A stretch of 64,000 nt of DNA from SHLQ01 sp964610745 (GCA_964610745.1 CAZSYL010000004.1:40336-104335), one strand, 5' to 3'. Shown: positions 53,428 through 62,388, numbered from the stretch's first letter. The notes: a model not told the origin generated them from the sequence alone. Numbers and translations: made by a program.

Positions 53428-54411
53428 TTACATCTGGTTGTTGCCGTCGAAGATCTCTGAGACCGTCGTATCCATGAATACGGCCTCGATTGCTCGGGCC
53501 AGGATTCCCGCAATGGACAACACGACCAGCTTATCGAAGCGCTTTTCGGGGCCGAGCGGAAGAGTGTCGGTAACGATGACCTTTTCGATGCACGAATTTT
53601 TGAGCCGGTCTACCGCAGGGCCTGAGAGCAGCGGATGCGTGGTCGCCGCAAAAACAGACTTCGCGCCCTTTTCGACCAACTGCTCCGCGGCGGCAACGAT
53701 GGTGCCTCCGGTGTCGATCATGTCGTCGATAAGTACGCAAACTTTGCCGTCGACATCGCCAACCACGTCTTTGGCCTCGACCGAGTTCTTCTTGTCGACC
53801 ACGCGTCGCTTATGCACGATGGCGAGAGAGGCTCCCAACTTGTTGGCATAACGCTCAGCGACTTTCACTCGGCCGGCGTCTGGCGAAACCACCACGAGGT
53901 CCTCGGTATCGAGTTCCTTGAGGTAGTCGACCAGTACAGGCATCGCCGTGAGATGGTCGACCGGGCCGTCAAAGAAGCCCTGGATCTGGCCGGAGTGAAG
54001 GTCGATGCTGACCAGTCGACTGGCTCCAGCAGCACGAAACATGTTGGCGACGAGCTTCGCGGTGATTGGTTCGCGGCCTGCGGCTTTGCGATCCTGACGG
54101 CCATATCCATAGAAGGGCGCAACAACGGTTATCCGCTTTGCCGATGCCCTCTTCGCAGCGTCGACCATGACGAGGTGTTCCATCAGAGCATCGTTGATAC
54201 TTCCTTGATCCCACATCGAGTGCGTGTTGAGGATGAAGACGTCGGATCCTCGAACAGATGTCGAGAACCGACAGTGAATCTCGCCGTTCGCGAACTCAGC
54301 AACATTGGCCTCGCCCAATTCGATATCGAGCTCGTGCGCGACGGACTGAGCCAGATCTCCACTCGACCGCCCAGCGAAAAGAGTCAGCTTCTTTTGTGTT
54401 ACCTGCTCCAT
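53428..54411 (-). CDS. prs: Ribose-phosphate pyrophosphokinase
   Basis: This 327-residue enzyme makes PRPP from ribose 5-phosphate and ATP for nucleotide, His and Trp synthesis. It carries the flexible-loop and catalytic motifs VVAPFYGYGRQDRKAAGREPITAKLVANM near 95-125, HSGQIQGFF near 140, the PRPP signature VCVLIDDMIDTGGTIVAAAEQL near 220 and the regulatory-site LNSQN-free C-terminus. Length is typical. The start is MEQVTQKKLTLFAGRSS. It follows the GlmU-like gene by 50 bases, the usual glmU-prs order. Confidence 0.96.
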   Translation of the reverse strand: MEQVTQKKLTLFAGRSSGDLAQSVAHELDIELGEANVAEFANGEIHCRFSTSVRGSDVFILNTHSMWDQGSINDALMEHLVMVDAAKRASAKRITVVAPFYGYGRQDRKAAGREPITAKLVANMFRAAGASRLVSIDLHSGQIQGFFDGPVDHLTAMPVLVDYLKELDTEDLVVVSPDAGRVKVAERYANKLGASLAIVHKRRVVDKKNSVEAKDVVGDVDGKVCVLIDDMIDTGGTIVAAAEQLVEKGAKSVFAATTHPLLSGPAVDRLKNSCIEKVIVTDTLPLGPEKRFDKLVVLSIAGILARAIEAVFMDTTVSEIFDGNNQM

Positions 54412-54460
54412 GTGCCCCTCGGTCTAAAACGGCCCACCGGTTGCGACGATACCGGGCGCG

Positions 54461-55471
54461 TCAGCACGATTCTGCGCTGAGGACTGAAAACGGTGTCACA
54501 CCTGTGTGTGGCTCAACCTCAGCACCATCAACAACACTATGAGGCACCTCCGCGCCCGCACCGATCGTGGCGTTTATCAGTTGCGTGTTCGGTCCAATGA
54601 TCGCTCCGTCCGCAACGACGGTGCTCCCCTGCAACACCGAGCCCGGAAGGATCTGGACACCTTGGCCGAGCTCGACCGTTCCATCGATCAGAACCTGACG
54701 ACGGTCCGGCATTGCGACTCCGCGTTCGAGCCACTCGGAGGCAACACGGTCGTAAAGGCGCGTCTCGACGGGACTGCGCGACGACAACGAAGAGATTGAC
54801 TCGAGCGAGTCGGTTGGTTCAACGACCTCGACGCGGTGGCCAAGTTGTTCGAGTAGGCCAGCGATCTCACGAACGGGCACTCCCGCCTCCCATTGGTCCA
54901 TCGATGCACGTCGCATCGCCGGGATGAGAAGCGACGCACGAAGGATCAGAACCGTCAGTCCACCGACGACAACGTCATGAATCGACGTGATCTCGCCCGC
55001 GTCGTTTCGTTCGATGACCGTGTCGGTGTCGGTCCCAACTGCGGTCGCGAGAAGTGTCGCGGCATTTCCTGAAGTCCGGTGCAGCTTGATGATCCTGCGG
55101 ATCTCTACCGGATCGATATGCGGGGCTTCTGCAGGAAGGAGCAAGATTTGTGCCGTATCGCTCAGCGCAAGTTCCGGGCCGAGCCGATCGAGGACGTCAA
55201 GAAGCGACTCGGTGAGGTCAGTTCGAGGCGTGACCACTTCGACGAACGCATTGTCGGCCCTGTCGAGCAGGTCGTCCCGATCTGCCGGCTCCACATCGTG
55301 GGCAACCACGCCGACACGTCGTACCGAAGCCGCCAACGCAGCGTCAACAATCCAGCTGACAACCGGTTTGCCGGCTATTCGGGCGAGGGGGTGTAGGGCA
55401 CCTGCTGGGATTTTGCTGCCTGACGACGGTTGAGTCGAGACAACGAGCGCACAGACCTGACTGCGTTCCAT
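54461..55471 (-). CDS. Degenerate GlmU-like nucleotidyltransferase/left-handed beta-helix protein
   Basis: This 336-residue protein lies where glmU is usually found before prs, and follows the GlmU order: a nucleotidyltransferase-like domain (about 1-230) and left-handed beta-helix hexapeptides (GTVELGQGVQILPGSVLQGSTVVADGAIIG, 265-300). The nucleotide loop that should read LAAGxGTRM is replaced by VVSTQPSSGSKIP, the metal-binding GDxPL by PAEAPH, and the later NTG-type motif is gone. The protein ends before the acetyltransferase residues of real GlmU. Both activities are probably lost, so a structural role or decay is likely, with another GlmU elsewhere in the genome. Confidence 0.75.
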   Translation of the reverse strand: MERSQVCALVVSTQPSSGSKIPAGALHPLARIAGKPVVSWIVDAALAASVRRVGVVAHDVEPADRDDLLDRADNAFVEVVTPRTDLTESLLDVLDRLGPELALSDTAQILLLPAEAPHIDPVEIRRIIKLHRTSGNAATLLATAVGTDTDTVIERNDAGEITSIHDVVVGGLTVLILRASLLIPAMRRASMDQWEAGVPVREIAGLLEQLGHRVEVVEPTDSLESISSLSSRSPVETRLYDRVASEWLERGVAMPDRRQVLIDGTVELGQGVQILPGSVLQGSTVVADGAIIGPNTQLINATIGAGAEVPHSVVDGAEVEPHTGVTPFSVLSAESC

Positions 55472-55557
55472 GTCACAGTTGTATCAAAGGCCAACCCCGA
55501 GCGAGTAGACCGCCCGCCTTGCGCCAATCTGGGAAAGACGCCGAGCGTCATAACTTG

Positions 55558-55630
55558 CTGGCCGAGCAGGGATCGAACCTGCGACCTCCTGAACCAAAAT
55601 CAGGCGTTCTACCAACTGAACTACCGGCCA
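55558..55630 (-). tRNA. tRNA-Gln (UUG)
   Basis: On the minus strand a complete cloverleaf folds: acceptor TGGCCGG with TCGGCCA, D stem GTTC/GAAC, anticodon stem CCTGA/TCAGG with the loop TTTTGGT and anticodon TTG, and T arm GCAGG-TTCGATC-CCTGC. The discriminator base is G (position 55558), as expected for tRNA-Gln. The CCA end is not encoded. It sits alone between the GlmU-like gene and bS22. Confidence 0.96.
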
Positions 55631-55663
55631 ATATTTACACTCCCCACGTTACCGTAGTCGCGG

Positions 55664-55685
55664 AAAAGGCCCGCTGTTGCGGGCC
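55664..55685 (-). terminator. Intrinsic terminator downstream of bS22
   Basis: GGCCCGC at 55668-55674 pairs perfectly with GCGGGCC at 55679-55685 around a TGTT loop. Read on the minus strand, the stem is followed by TTTT (complement of 55664-55667). This is a good rho-independent terminator for the bS22 gene. Confidence 0.75.
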
Positions 55686-55689
55686 GAAT

Positions 55690-55715
55690 CCGCCATTAGA
55701 TCCACCGAATGGCGG
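55690..55715. other. Second hairpin in the bS22-tRNA intergenic region
   Basis: CCGCCATT at 55690-55697 pairs with AATGGCGG at 55708-55715 around a ten-base loop. It precedes (in minus-strand order) the terminator at 55664-55685. It lacks a T-tract. Function unknown. Confidence 0.45.
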
Positions 55716-55781
55716 GGCGGGTGAGCAAATTGTATTGAACAGACGAAGCAACGTGCCGACGCACATTGCGCCGCGTTATCG

Positions 55782-55880
55782 CTAGCGTCCGCGCTGGCGC
55801 TGCGCCCGCGTTCGCTTCAACATCTTGCGGTGCTTGTGTTTACGCATGCGCTTACGGCGCTTTTTAATCAGTGATCCCAT
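55782..55880 (-). CDS. Ribosomal protein bS22 (AURKAIP1/COX24-like, 32 residues)
   Basis: This is a 32-residue, extremely basic protein beginning MGSLIKKRRKRMRKHKHRK. It matches the small bS22 subunit protein described in mycobacterial and other actinobacterial ribosomes, which usually begins MGSVIKKRRKRM. It is below the length threshold of most gene finders, so it is easily missed. The gene sits between tRNA-Gln and ispE. A strong terminator hairpin follows at 55664-55685, consistent with a separate, highly expressed transcript. Confidence 0.9.
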   Translation of the reverse strand: MGSLIKKRRKRMRKHKHRKMLKRTRAQRQRGR

Positions 55881-55989
55881 AACGAGGGGAACGATAGCGC
55901 GCTGGGGCCACGAGGCCGACGTTCTTGGGCTTCTTTGTGTCAAAAGAACACTTCGCTATGAAACTTCGCGATGAAAGAGCCCACCGGAC

Positions 55990-56736
55990 TCAGACAAACT
56001 CGGATGGAACAGTCGTGAGGACCGTGCCGGCGTTGGGGAACGAGCCCTCGACAAACCAGGTACTCCCGCTACCGGCGAGGCGTGGCGTGTGCCCGGTGGC
56101 ATTGCCGAGTTGCTCCCGGGCGACTACCAGATCTGGGGCTACAGCAAGTGCCGCGGGTTCCAAGTCGTTGCCGTTCTCTCCCATCGGGCCGCCCAACTCG
56201 TCCCACTTCTGATAAATCACCGGCGTTGGACAAGCAATGACAGGCGTGACGACGGTAAAGGTGAGCGGCAGATGATCGAGTGGTTCGACGATCTCACCAA
56301 TACCTGACACTCGAGCCCGACCACCGACCAGGCAGAACGCGACATCAGCACCGATGGAGGCAGCTCGTTCGACATTGGTATAGCCCGCCCATCGCAAGAC
56401 CGCGGCAGCGTCGGCAGATCCGCCTCCAAAACCGGCCTGGGCAGGAATTCGCTTGCGTACGAATGCGCCCACGTCGACTCCAGCCAGTGCGGCTGCGCGA
56501 GTGACAAGATTGTCTTCGGGGTCGATATCGATTGGCACTCCCCCGTTTCGTTCGTCGACAAAGGTGACTCCGGTCGCGCCCGGGGTCAGTGTGAGTTCGT
56601 CGAACAGGTCGAGCGTGACCATCTCTGCATCGATCAGGTGAAGACCATCGTTGCGGACACCCGTCACCCGCAAGGTGCGAGTTAGTTTCGCTGGCGCAAG
56701 AACCGTGACCGACTCGCCTGACACTGTGTTGTTCAC
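55990..56736 (-). CDS. ispE: 4-diphosphocytidyl-2-C-methyl-D-erythritol kinase
   Basis: This 248-residue GHMP kinase phosphorylates CDP-ME in the MEP isoprenoid pathway. The N-terminal APAKLTRTLRVTG carries the catalytic lysine, the ATP loop QAGFGGGSADAAAVLRW is at about 92-108, and the catalytic aspartate lies in IGADVAFCLVGG near 125. At 248 residues it is shorter than most IspE (about 290). The start is GTG 56736, whose GTGA overlaps the rsmA stop; an open frame upstream of it belongs to the rsmA shadow. rsmA-ispE coupling is common in actinobacteria. Confidence 0.88.
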   Translation of the reverse strand: MNNTVSGESVTVLAPAKLTRTLRVTGVRNDGLHLIDAEMVTLDLFDELTLTPGATGVTFVDERNGGVPIDIDPEDNLVTRAAALAGVDVGAFVRKRIPAQAGFGGGSADAAAVLRWAGYTNVERAASIGADVAFCLVGGRARVSGIGEIVEPLDHLPLTFTVVTPVIACPTPVIYQKWDELGGPMGENGNDLEPAALAVAPDLVVAREQLGNATGHTPRLAGSGSTWFVEGSFPNAGTVLTTVPSEFV

Positions 56737-57587
56737 GAAGTCGAATCTATGCCCGAATCGGCAGCGCGAGCGAGCAATACCCAGTCTTCTAGGTCGAGCT
56801 GTTCGGCTCGAAATGTGGGGTCGATACCACATCGCACGATCTGTTCTTCGGTGAGAAGCCCTGACAACGATCGACGAATCATCTTGCGGCGTTGTCCGAA
56901 CGCAGCCTTGACCACGCGACCGAGCTGACCATGGGTGACCGATTCTGGCTCATCATGACGCACGAACCGAACCACCGACGACTCGACCTTCGGCCTGGGC
57001 ACAAACACCGAAGGCGGGACGGACGCGAGGACTTCCGCACGACCATGCAACGCAGCCATCACCGATGGGATGCCGTAGATCTTCGAACCCGATCCGGCTG
57101 CAAAGCGCTCCGCCACCTCGGTCTGCACCAAAACGGTGATCGTGTCGACTTCCGGCACGCTCGCGAGAATGTCGAGGACCAACGTCGTGCCGATGTTGTA
57201 CGGCAGATTCGATACGACGTGGACTCCACCCGTGGCGGCCTCGCCCGCTTGAGCGCCATGCTCGGCGATGAGCCGACCCCAATCGAGTGTCAAGGCATCA
57301 CCTTCGATCACCGTCGCTGCTCCATCGAGGATCTCGGTTGCCACTGCAGCCAGACCGCTGTCGATCTCCACGGCGACCACAGTGGCGCCGGTCTCTACAA
57401 GTGCGAGGGTGAGTGATCCGAGCCCGGGGCCGATCTCTACGACGAGGTCACCGGGGCCGACCTGGCTCAGCTCTGCGATGCGACGGACCGTGTTTGGGTC
57501 AGCCACGAAGTTCTGACCGAGCTCGCGTCGAGCGGCCAGACCATGCCGATCCAGCAGTTCATGGATGGTCGGCCGACTGTGAGTCAC
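56733..57587 (-). CDS. rsmA: 16S rRNA adenine dimethyltransferase RsmA (KsgA)
   Basis: This 284-residue SAM-dependent enzyme dimethylates two adjacent adenines in helix 45 of 16S rRNA. It has RRELGQNFVADPNTVRRI near 17-34, the SAM motif I VVEIGPGLGSLTLAL near 47-61, the acidic EGDALTLDWG loop near 94 and the catalytic SNLPYNIGTTLVLDIL (NLPY motif) near 126-142. Length is typical. Its TGA overlaps the ispE GTG (GTGA). It follows the Rpf-like gene by 3 bases, the conserved rpf-ksgA-ispE unit. Confidence 0.96.
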   Translation of the reverse strand: MTHSRPTIHELLDRHGLAARRELGQNFVADPNTVRRIAELSQVGPGDLVVEIGPGLGSLTLALVETGATVVAVEIDSGLAAVATEILDGAATVIEGDALTLDWGRLIAEHGAQAGEAATGGVHVVSNLPYNIGTTLVLDILASVPEVDTITVLVQTEVAERFAAGSGSKIYGIPSVMAALHGRAEVLASVPPSVFVPRPKVESSVVRFVRHDEPESVTHGQLGRVVKAAFGQRRKMIRRSLSGLLTEEQIVRCGIDPTFRAEQLDLEDWVLLARAADSGIDSTS

Positions 57588-57590
57588 GAA

Positions 57591-58526
57591 CTACAGGAGG
57601 TGCTGGCCACAGATTGGCCACTGGTCCCAACCCCGCATGGCGAAGAGGGTGTAGGCCATGATGTCCTGCCATGCCGGTTGGGCTGCGGCCGGATCAATCC
57701 CGACGAGATGCGGCCAGTGGATACCTGCAACCCAATCCCATGTCTGCTGGGAGAACTGGTACGCACCGCGGTAGGTGCCAGTGTTGTTGATCGCCCCGTA
57801 GTTGTGGGTTGACTCACAGTTGCGAAGGGCATCCCACTGTGCTGCGGTCGGGCCACCCGCGGGAGGCGGAACACGACCATCGACCTGTGCGGGGGCAACT
57901 GGGCCTGCGGGAGGTGGAGGTTCCTCATCGACGGGTTGAGCGGCTTCGGCCGGGGCGACGAGCTCTTCAGCTCCATCGGCCTGACCGTCAAGCGCAGGCT
58001 CACCCTCGCTGCTCGGCACGTCCTCTTCGTTCGCCGGATCGCCTAATTCGTTCTCTGCCGCCGCATTGTCAGGATCGCCGTCGCCGTCGGTGCCGACTGT
58101 CTCGACGGCTGGTTCGGATGCTTCTTCGGGTTCAACCGGCGCTTGAGTAGCCACGGTGGGCAACAGCCGAAGGTTCGTATTGGAAGGAGCGGGCGGACGA
58201 ACCTCGACGAGACCGTTCGCCACCGCTTCGCTGCGTGCGAGACCCCAGTTGCCAGCCTTTGAGGCCAGCAACGAAATATCGGGACTTACCGGCTGCTCGA
58301 TCACGACAACCTCTACCGCGGCAGCAAGCTTAGCCCCGTCGGGAACAGCGTCCTGGGGAGGCGCGATGGGTGCGGCGACTTGATCACCGGCATCATTTGC
58401 CTGTTCAACTTCGTCAGGGCCGGTCGTCTCGATGCCTTCGGCAGTGCCGGGCGCATCGAGCACCAGAAACGGAATGGCCAATGCAGCAACGATCCCAGCC
58501 AGCGCAACTCGCCATCTCTCATTCAC
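57591..58526 (-). CDS. Rpf-type (transglycosylase-like) secreted protein
   Basis: This protein of about 311 residues has a signal peptide (RWRVALAGIVAALAIPFLVLD), a long Pro/Glu/Ala-rich disordered middle, and a C-terminal transglycosylase-like domain (about 235-311) of the resuscitation-promoting factor family. It keeps the family CEST with the catalytic Glu, GTYRGAYQFSQQTWDWV and the later cysteine partner in PICGQHLL. Rpf proteins cleave peptidoglycan and promote regrowth of dormant cells. The start is uncertain: GTG 58526 gives a tidy signal peptide, ATG 58616 a longer N-terminus. Located next to rsmA as in other actinobacteria. Confidence 0.85.
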   Translation of the reverse strand: MNERWRVALAGIVAALAIPFLVLDAPGTAEGIETTGPDEVEQANDAGDQVAAPIAPPQDAVPDGAKLAAAVEVVVIEQPVSPDISLLASKAGNWGLARSEAVANGLVEVRPPAPSNTNLRLLPTVATQAPVEPEEASEPAVETVGTDGDGDPDNAAAENELGDPANEEDVPSSEGEPALDGQADGAEELVAPAEAAQPVDEEPPPPAGPVAPAQVDGRVPPPAGGPTAAQWDALRNCESTHNYGAINNTGTYRGAYQFSQQTWDWVAGIHWPHLVGIDPAAAQPAWQDIMAYTLFAMRGWDQWPICGQHLL

Positions 58527-58687
58527 CCGTGGTGGTGGATTCAGGATCCGGCCCTTTCGCTGACCAATAACGTGAGGCACGAAAAAGCCAGAGGCCCGAC
58601 TCCACGCGCGGATCATGACGCTAGGAAACGGAACTGCAGCTTGCAACCCCTGCGAAACAAATGCTCACGCTTGGTGAAAATACGCTT

Positions 58688-59452
58688 CTATTTGAGCGCG
58701 TAGAACGCAATTGCTTTGGAATATGTGGCGAGTGCCACTTCTGAAACCGGCACATTCTGAAGGCCTGCGACCGCTTCCCCAACGTGTACGACATTGGCAG
58801 GCTGGTTCTTCTTGCCGCGATGAGGAACCGGTGCCAAGTAGGGCGAATCGGTCTCGACCATCACCATGTCGAGCGGGGTGATGCGCACCGCCTCCTGCAG
58901 ATCGATCGCATTCTTGAACGTCACGATTCCACTGACCGAAATCACGATGCCGCGATCGAGTCCCTGCCGTGCTTCACTCGGTCCCCCGGTAAAGCAGTGG
59001 AACACCGTGCGTTCTGGCACACCCTCAGCATCGAGAATGTCGAACGTGTCTGCCCACGCGTCGCGTGTATGGATGATCAGCGGCAGGTCATGGGCGTTGG
59101 CCAACGCAATGTGCTCTGCAAATACGGCCTTCTGCACATCTCGGGGCGAGTGATCGTAGTGGTAGTCCAAGCCAGCTTCACCCACGCCAACGACCTTGTC
59201 GCTCGCGAGGAGCTCCTCAATGCCATCAGTACCGTCCAACGCATCGTGGGGGTGAACTCCAACCGTTGCGAAGACCCCGTCATGGCGAGCTGCCACCGCA
59301 ATGGCTTCGACCGACCTGTCGTGGGTAACCCCAACCGTCACCATCTTCTCGACACCCGCAGCCCTTGCCTGGTGGACCCAGGCATCACCGTCTTCGCCTG
59401 GAGGAATGTGGCAATGGTTGTCGATCCAACTCAGTTTCTCTGAGTCGCTCAT
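58688..59452 (-). CDS. TatD family metal-dependent hydrolase
   Basis: This 254-residue TIM-barrel amidohydrolase resembles TatD/YcfH DNase-type proteins. It shows the first metal-binding histidine pair NHCHIPP near residue 12, GVGEAGLDYHYDHSP near 85, the IIHTRDAW histidine near 118, HCFTGGPSEA near 145 and the ETDSPYLAP aspartate near 196. It probably acts as a DNase or RNA-processing enzyme. The start is ATG 59452, 2 bases after the metG stop, so these two are coupled; an ORF extension upstream falls inside metG. Confidence 0.9.
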   Translation of the reverse strand: MSDSEKLSWIDNHCHIPPGEDGDAWVHQARAAGVEKMVTVGVTHDRSVEAIAVAARHDGVFATVGVHPHDALDGTDGIEELLASDKVVGVGEAGLDYHYDHSPRDVQKAVFAEHIALANAHDLPLIIHTRDAWADTFDILDAEGVPERTVFHCFTGGPSEARQGLDRGIVISVSGIVTFKNAIDLQEAVRITPLDMVMVETDSPYLAPVPHRGKKNQPANVVHVGEAVAGLQNVPVSEVALATYSKAIAFYALK

Positions 59453-59454
59453 CG

Positions 59455-60984
59455 CTAACCCTTCAGCCGCGGGAACAACGGGTCGCCCGCGGTCAGTGCA
59501 ACGCCACCCTGGAACTGACCCCACGTAGCAGCATCAGGAAGGCGCTGATCGGCAACCTTGCCGGGCATGCCGATCCGTTCCCATGCCAGCTGAGCGGCGT
59601 TCGGAATAGCTGGCGATGCCAGAATGGCCACAATACGAATTGCTTCAAGCGAATCGCCCATCACCCGATCGACGTCATCACCGGGCTCCATCTTCCACGG
59701 CTCATTCGCAGCGAGATACTCGTTCGTCTCGCGAATGAGGCGCCAAGTGGCGTCGAGCGCAATTGGCGGCTGGGCTCGCGCCCATGCCTCAGAGGTTGCT
59801 GAAAAGGCCGTCTCGGCCTCGGCCTTCAGCGGCGAGTCAGGCGATGACGCAGGTGCGCTATCGCCACACTTCTTGCCAGCAACGGTGATAACTCGCTGCA
59901 CCAAGTTGCCGAACTGGTTTGCCAGATCTGAGTTGTATCGAGTGATCATCTGCTCGTAGCTGAAGTCGCCGTCGGGACCAAACGCTGGATCGCGAAGGAA
60001 GTGATAGCGCACACCGTCCACACCGAACGGCGCATAGCCAGCATCCTCATCGCCTTCGATCAATTGTTTCGGCGTGATGCTGTTCAGCGCCGACTTCGAC
60101 ATCTTTGCGCCACCGATGAGGAGCCAACCGTGCACGAAGTACTTCGGAAGGTCGGTGACACCTGCAGCGAGCAACATCGCCGGCCAAAACACGCAGTGAA
60201 AACGAATTATGTCCTTGCCAATGATGTGGTGCGCTGCGGGCCAGTAGGTGGCGAAGCGATCCTCGTCGACTCCGTAACCAACCGCTGTTGCATAGTTGAT
60301 TAACGCGTCGTACCAGACGTAGAACACGTGAGCGTCGTCCCATGGCACAGGCACTCCCCAGCTGATCGATGACCGGGAGATGCTCACGTCTCGTACTTCC
60401 TGACGCAGCAGTCCAAGCACCTCCTGGCGGTAACCATCGGGCCGAACTTGATCGGTGTTCCTCTCGTAGTGCTCGAGTAGTTGATCGGCAAACGCGCTCA
60501 ATTTGAAGAAGTAGTTCTCCTCAACCATCTGCTCGGCGGGACGGTTGTGAATCCTGCAGTTCCCGTCGTCGAGATCTTCCTCGGTGTAGTACGCCTCACA
60601 CCCAACGCAGTACAGACCTTCGTACGTGTCCGAGTAGATGTACCCGTTGTCGTATGCCTTCTGCATCAAGGTCTGCACCGCCACGTGATGGCGTTGCTCG
60701 GTCGTCCGGATGAAGTCGTCGTTGCTGATGTCGAGAAGATCCCAGGCTTCGCGGAAACGAACGCTCGTCGAATCGGCCTGCTCGAGTGGCGTGATGCCAT
60801 TGTCTTCTGCGGTTCGCTGAATCTTTAGTCCGTGCTCATCGGTTCCGGTCAGGAACATGGTGTCGTCACCGAGCAAGCGGTGCCATCGCGCAAAGGCGTC
60901 AGCATTGATCGTGGTGTACGCGTGCCCGATATGAGGAGCATCGTTGACGTAGTAGATCGGTGTGGTGATGTAGAAGGTGCTCAC
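59455..60984 (-). CDS. metG: Methionyl-tRNA synthetase
   Basis: This 509-residue class I synthetase charges tRNA-Met. The HIGH signature is NDAPHIGHAYTTIN near 14-25, the KMSKS signature is GAKMSKSALNSITP near 290. The zinc knuckle near 130-150 has YCVGC and later NCRIH, so one cysteine of the usual four is replaced by histidine, a variant found in several actinobacterial and low-GC MetG. It has no C-terminal tRNA-binding domain, as in the short class of MetG. Transcribed with tatD downstream. Confidence 0.96.
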   Translation of the reverse strand: MSTFYITTPIYYVNDAPHIGHAYTTINADAFARWHRLLGDDTMFLTGTDEHGLKIQRTAEDNGITPLEQADSTSVRFREAWDLLDISNDDFIRTTEQRHHVAVQTLMQKAYDNGYIYSDTYEGLYCVGCEAYYTEEDLDDGNCRIHNRPAEQMVEENYFFKLSAFADQLLEHYERNTDQVRPDGYRQEVLGLLRQEVRDVSISRSSISWGVPVPWDDAHVFYVWYDALINYATAVGYGVDEDRFATYWPAAHHIIGKDIIRFHCVFWPAMLLAAGVTDLPKYFVHGWLLIGGAKMSKSALNSITPKQLIEGDEDAGYAPFGVDGVRYHFLRDPAFGPDGDFSYEQMITRYNSDLANQFGNLVQRVITVAGKKCGDSAPASSPDSPLKAEAETAFSATSEAWARAQPPIALDATWRLIRETNEYLAANEPWKMEPGDDVDRVMGDSLEAIRIVAILASPAIPNAAQLAWERIGMPGKVADQRLPDAATWGQFQGGVALTAGDPLFPRLKG

Positions 60985-61020
60985 CCCACCGATCCTATGG
61001 CCCCAACGACGGTGTGCCGC

Positions 61021-62388
61021 TCAGGCTGTGCGCAGTTCGCGCCAGCCTTCGTTGTCAGCCACGGAAAGCTCAAGATCGGGCTCGGACTGCTTCGTCGACG
61101 ATGTCACGGCGACAACTGCAGGCGAAGCTGCCTGAAGGCGGTCGATCTTGTCGAGGTTTCGCTGCAGGACGTTGGTGCGAGTGCCGGCAAGAGCCTCGAA
61201 CGAGTTCATTGCCTGCGTCATGTGTTTCCCATGTTTATCAAGCGCGTCGGAGTACTTGCTCCACTCCTTGCGAAACCCGGTGAGGCACTCGAGGATCTCG
61301 GTACTTTGGCGCTCGAGCATGAAATTGTCCATGGCCTGGCGGACCACCTGAAGGACCGCCATCAACGTGCTGGGACCACACAACACAATCTTCGAACGCA
61401 GAGCAATATCCATCAGTTCGGGATCGTTCTCTTGAACGAACGCAAAGATGCTCTCGTTTGGAATGAGCAGCACGACCGTATCGACCGAGTTCTCCTCCTC
61501 GTGGTATCGCCGTTCAGCCAACTCCTTGACGCGAGCGCGGGCGTCCTTGATGAACTGCTTGCGGAAATGGGTTGCAGCTCCGTTATCAACACCGTCAGCT
61601 TCGAGGTACGACAAATAGTTGTCGGCCGGAAACTTCACATCCATATGCAGCACCATCTCGTGAGGCATCAGGAAGGTGAAGTCCGGACGACCTCCTGATT
61701 CGATCCCCTTCTGTACCCGATAGTTAAGGCCCTCCTTCATGCCTGCATGGGTGAGCACGTCCTGTGCCATGCGTTCACCCCAATTGCCTCGCTTCTTCGT
61801 GCTCCCGAGGGCCTCGCGCAGGCTTCCTGCGGTTTGTTGCAGCTGCCCGGTGGCCTTTGCTGCCTCCTCGAGTTGGTTGACGAGCATGCCGTGCTGTCCT
61901 GCAGTTTTCTCTTGAAACTCAGACATCATCTTCTCGATGCGCTTCATCTCGCCACGCAACTCGGCGTTCTGTTTCTCGATGATCGAGGTGCTGGCTTCGT
62001 ACTTCTGATGGCCAAGCGCCATGTTCTTCTCAAGCTTTTCGGTGCCGAGCGCCATGTTCTTCTCGAGGTTTTCGGTACCGACGCGGAGACGAGCATCAAG
62101 CTTGGCATCGGCGAGCTCCCCCACCCGCGCCATTGCAATGTCGACCGCGGCGTGCATCGTGGCATCTCGATCACGTTCGAGCACCTGGGCGGTTGCCGCC
62201 CGCTCGGCAAGGGTGACCTTCAAGGCGGATTGCACCGCAGAATCAACCGCTTCACCGCGGGCCGCGTCGGCATTGACCGACACCGAGCGCCGCAATAGCC
62301 AATAGAGGACAGCGAAGCCCACAGCTGCGATGGCAGCGAACGAAACGGACAGGACGAGGATGGGGAGAAGTTCCATAAAGAAGACCAT
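61021..62388 (-). CDS. rmuC: DNA recombination protein RmuC
   Basis: This protein of about 455 residues has an N-terminal membrane anchor (PILVLSVSFAAIAAVGFAVLYWLL), a long coiled-coil (about 35-190) and the RmuC nuclease-like domain: RGNWGERMAQDVLTHAGM, RPDFTFLMPHEMVLHMDVKFPADNYLSYLEA, and the later RSKIVLCGPSTLMAVL. RmuC limits inversions at short repeats and restrains recombination. Within the coiled coil an 11-residue unit (ALGTEKLEKNM) is repeated back to back, matching a 33-base DNA period near 62014-62065. Start choice between ATG 62388 and ATG 62376 is open. Divergent from the neighbouring membrane protein gene. Confidence 0.9.
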   Translation of the reverse strand: MVFFMELLPILVLSVSFAAIAAVGFAVLYWLLRRSVSVNADAARGEAVDSAVQSALKVTLAERAATAQVLERDRDATMHAAVDIAMARVGELADAKLDARLRVGTENLEKNMALGTEKLEKNMALGHQKYEASTSIIEKQNAELRGEMKRIEKMMSEFQEKTAGQHGMLVNQLEEAAKATGQLQQTAGSLREALGSTKKRGNWGERMAQDVLTHAGMKEGLNYRVQKGIESGGRPDFTFLMPHEMVLHMDVKFPADNYLSYLEADGVDNGAATHFRKQFIKDARARVKELAERRYHEEENSVDTVVLLIPNESIFAFVQENDPELMDIALRSKIVLCGPSTLMAVLQVVRQAMDNFMLERQSTEILECLTGFRKEWSKYSDALDKHGKHMTQAMNSFEALAGTRTNVLQRNLDKIDRLQAASPAVVAVTSSTKQSEPDLELSVADNEGWRELRTA

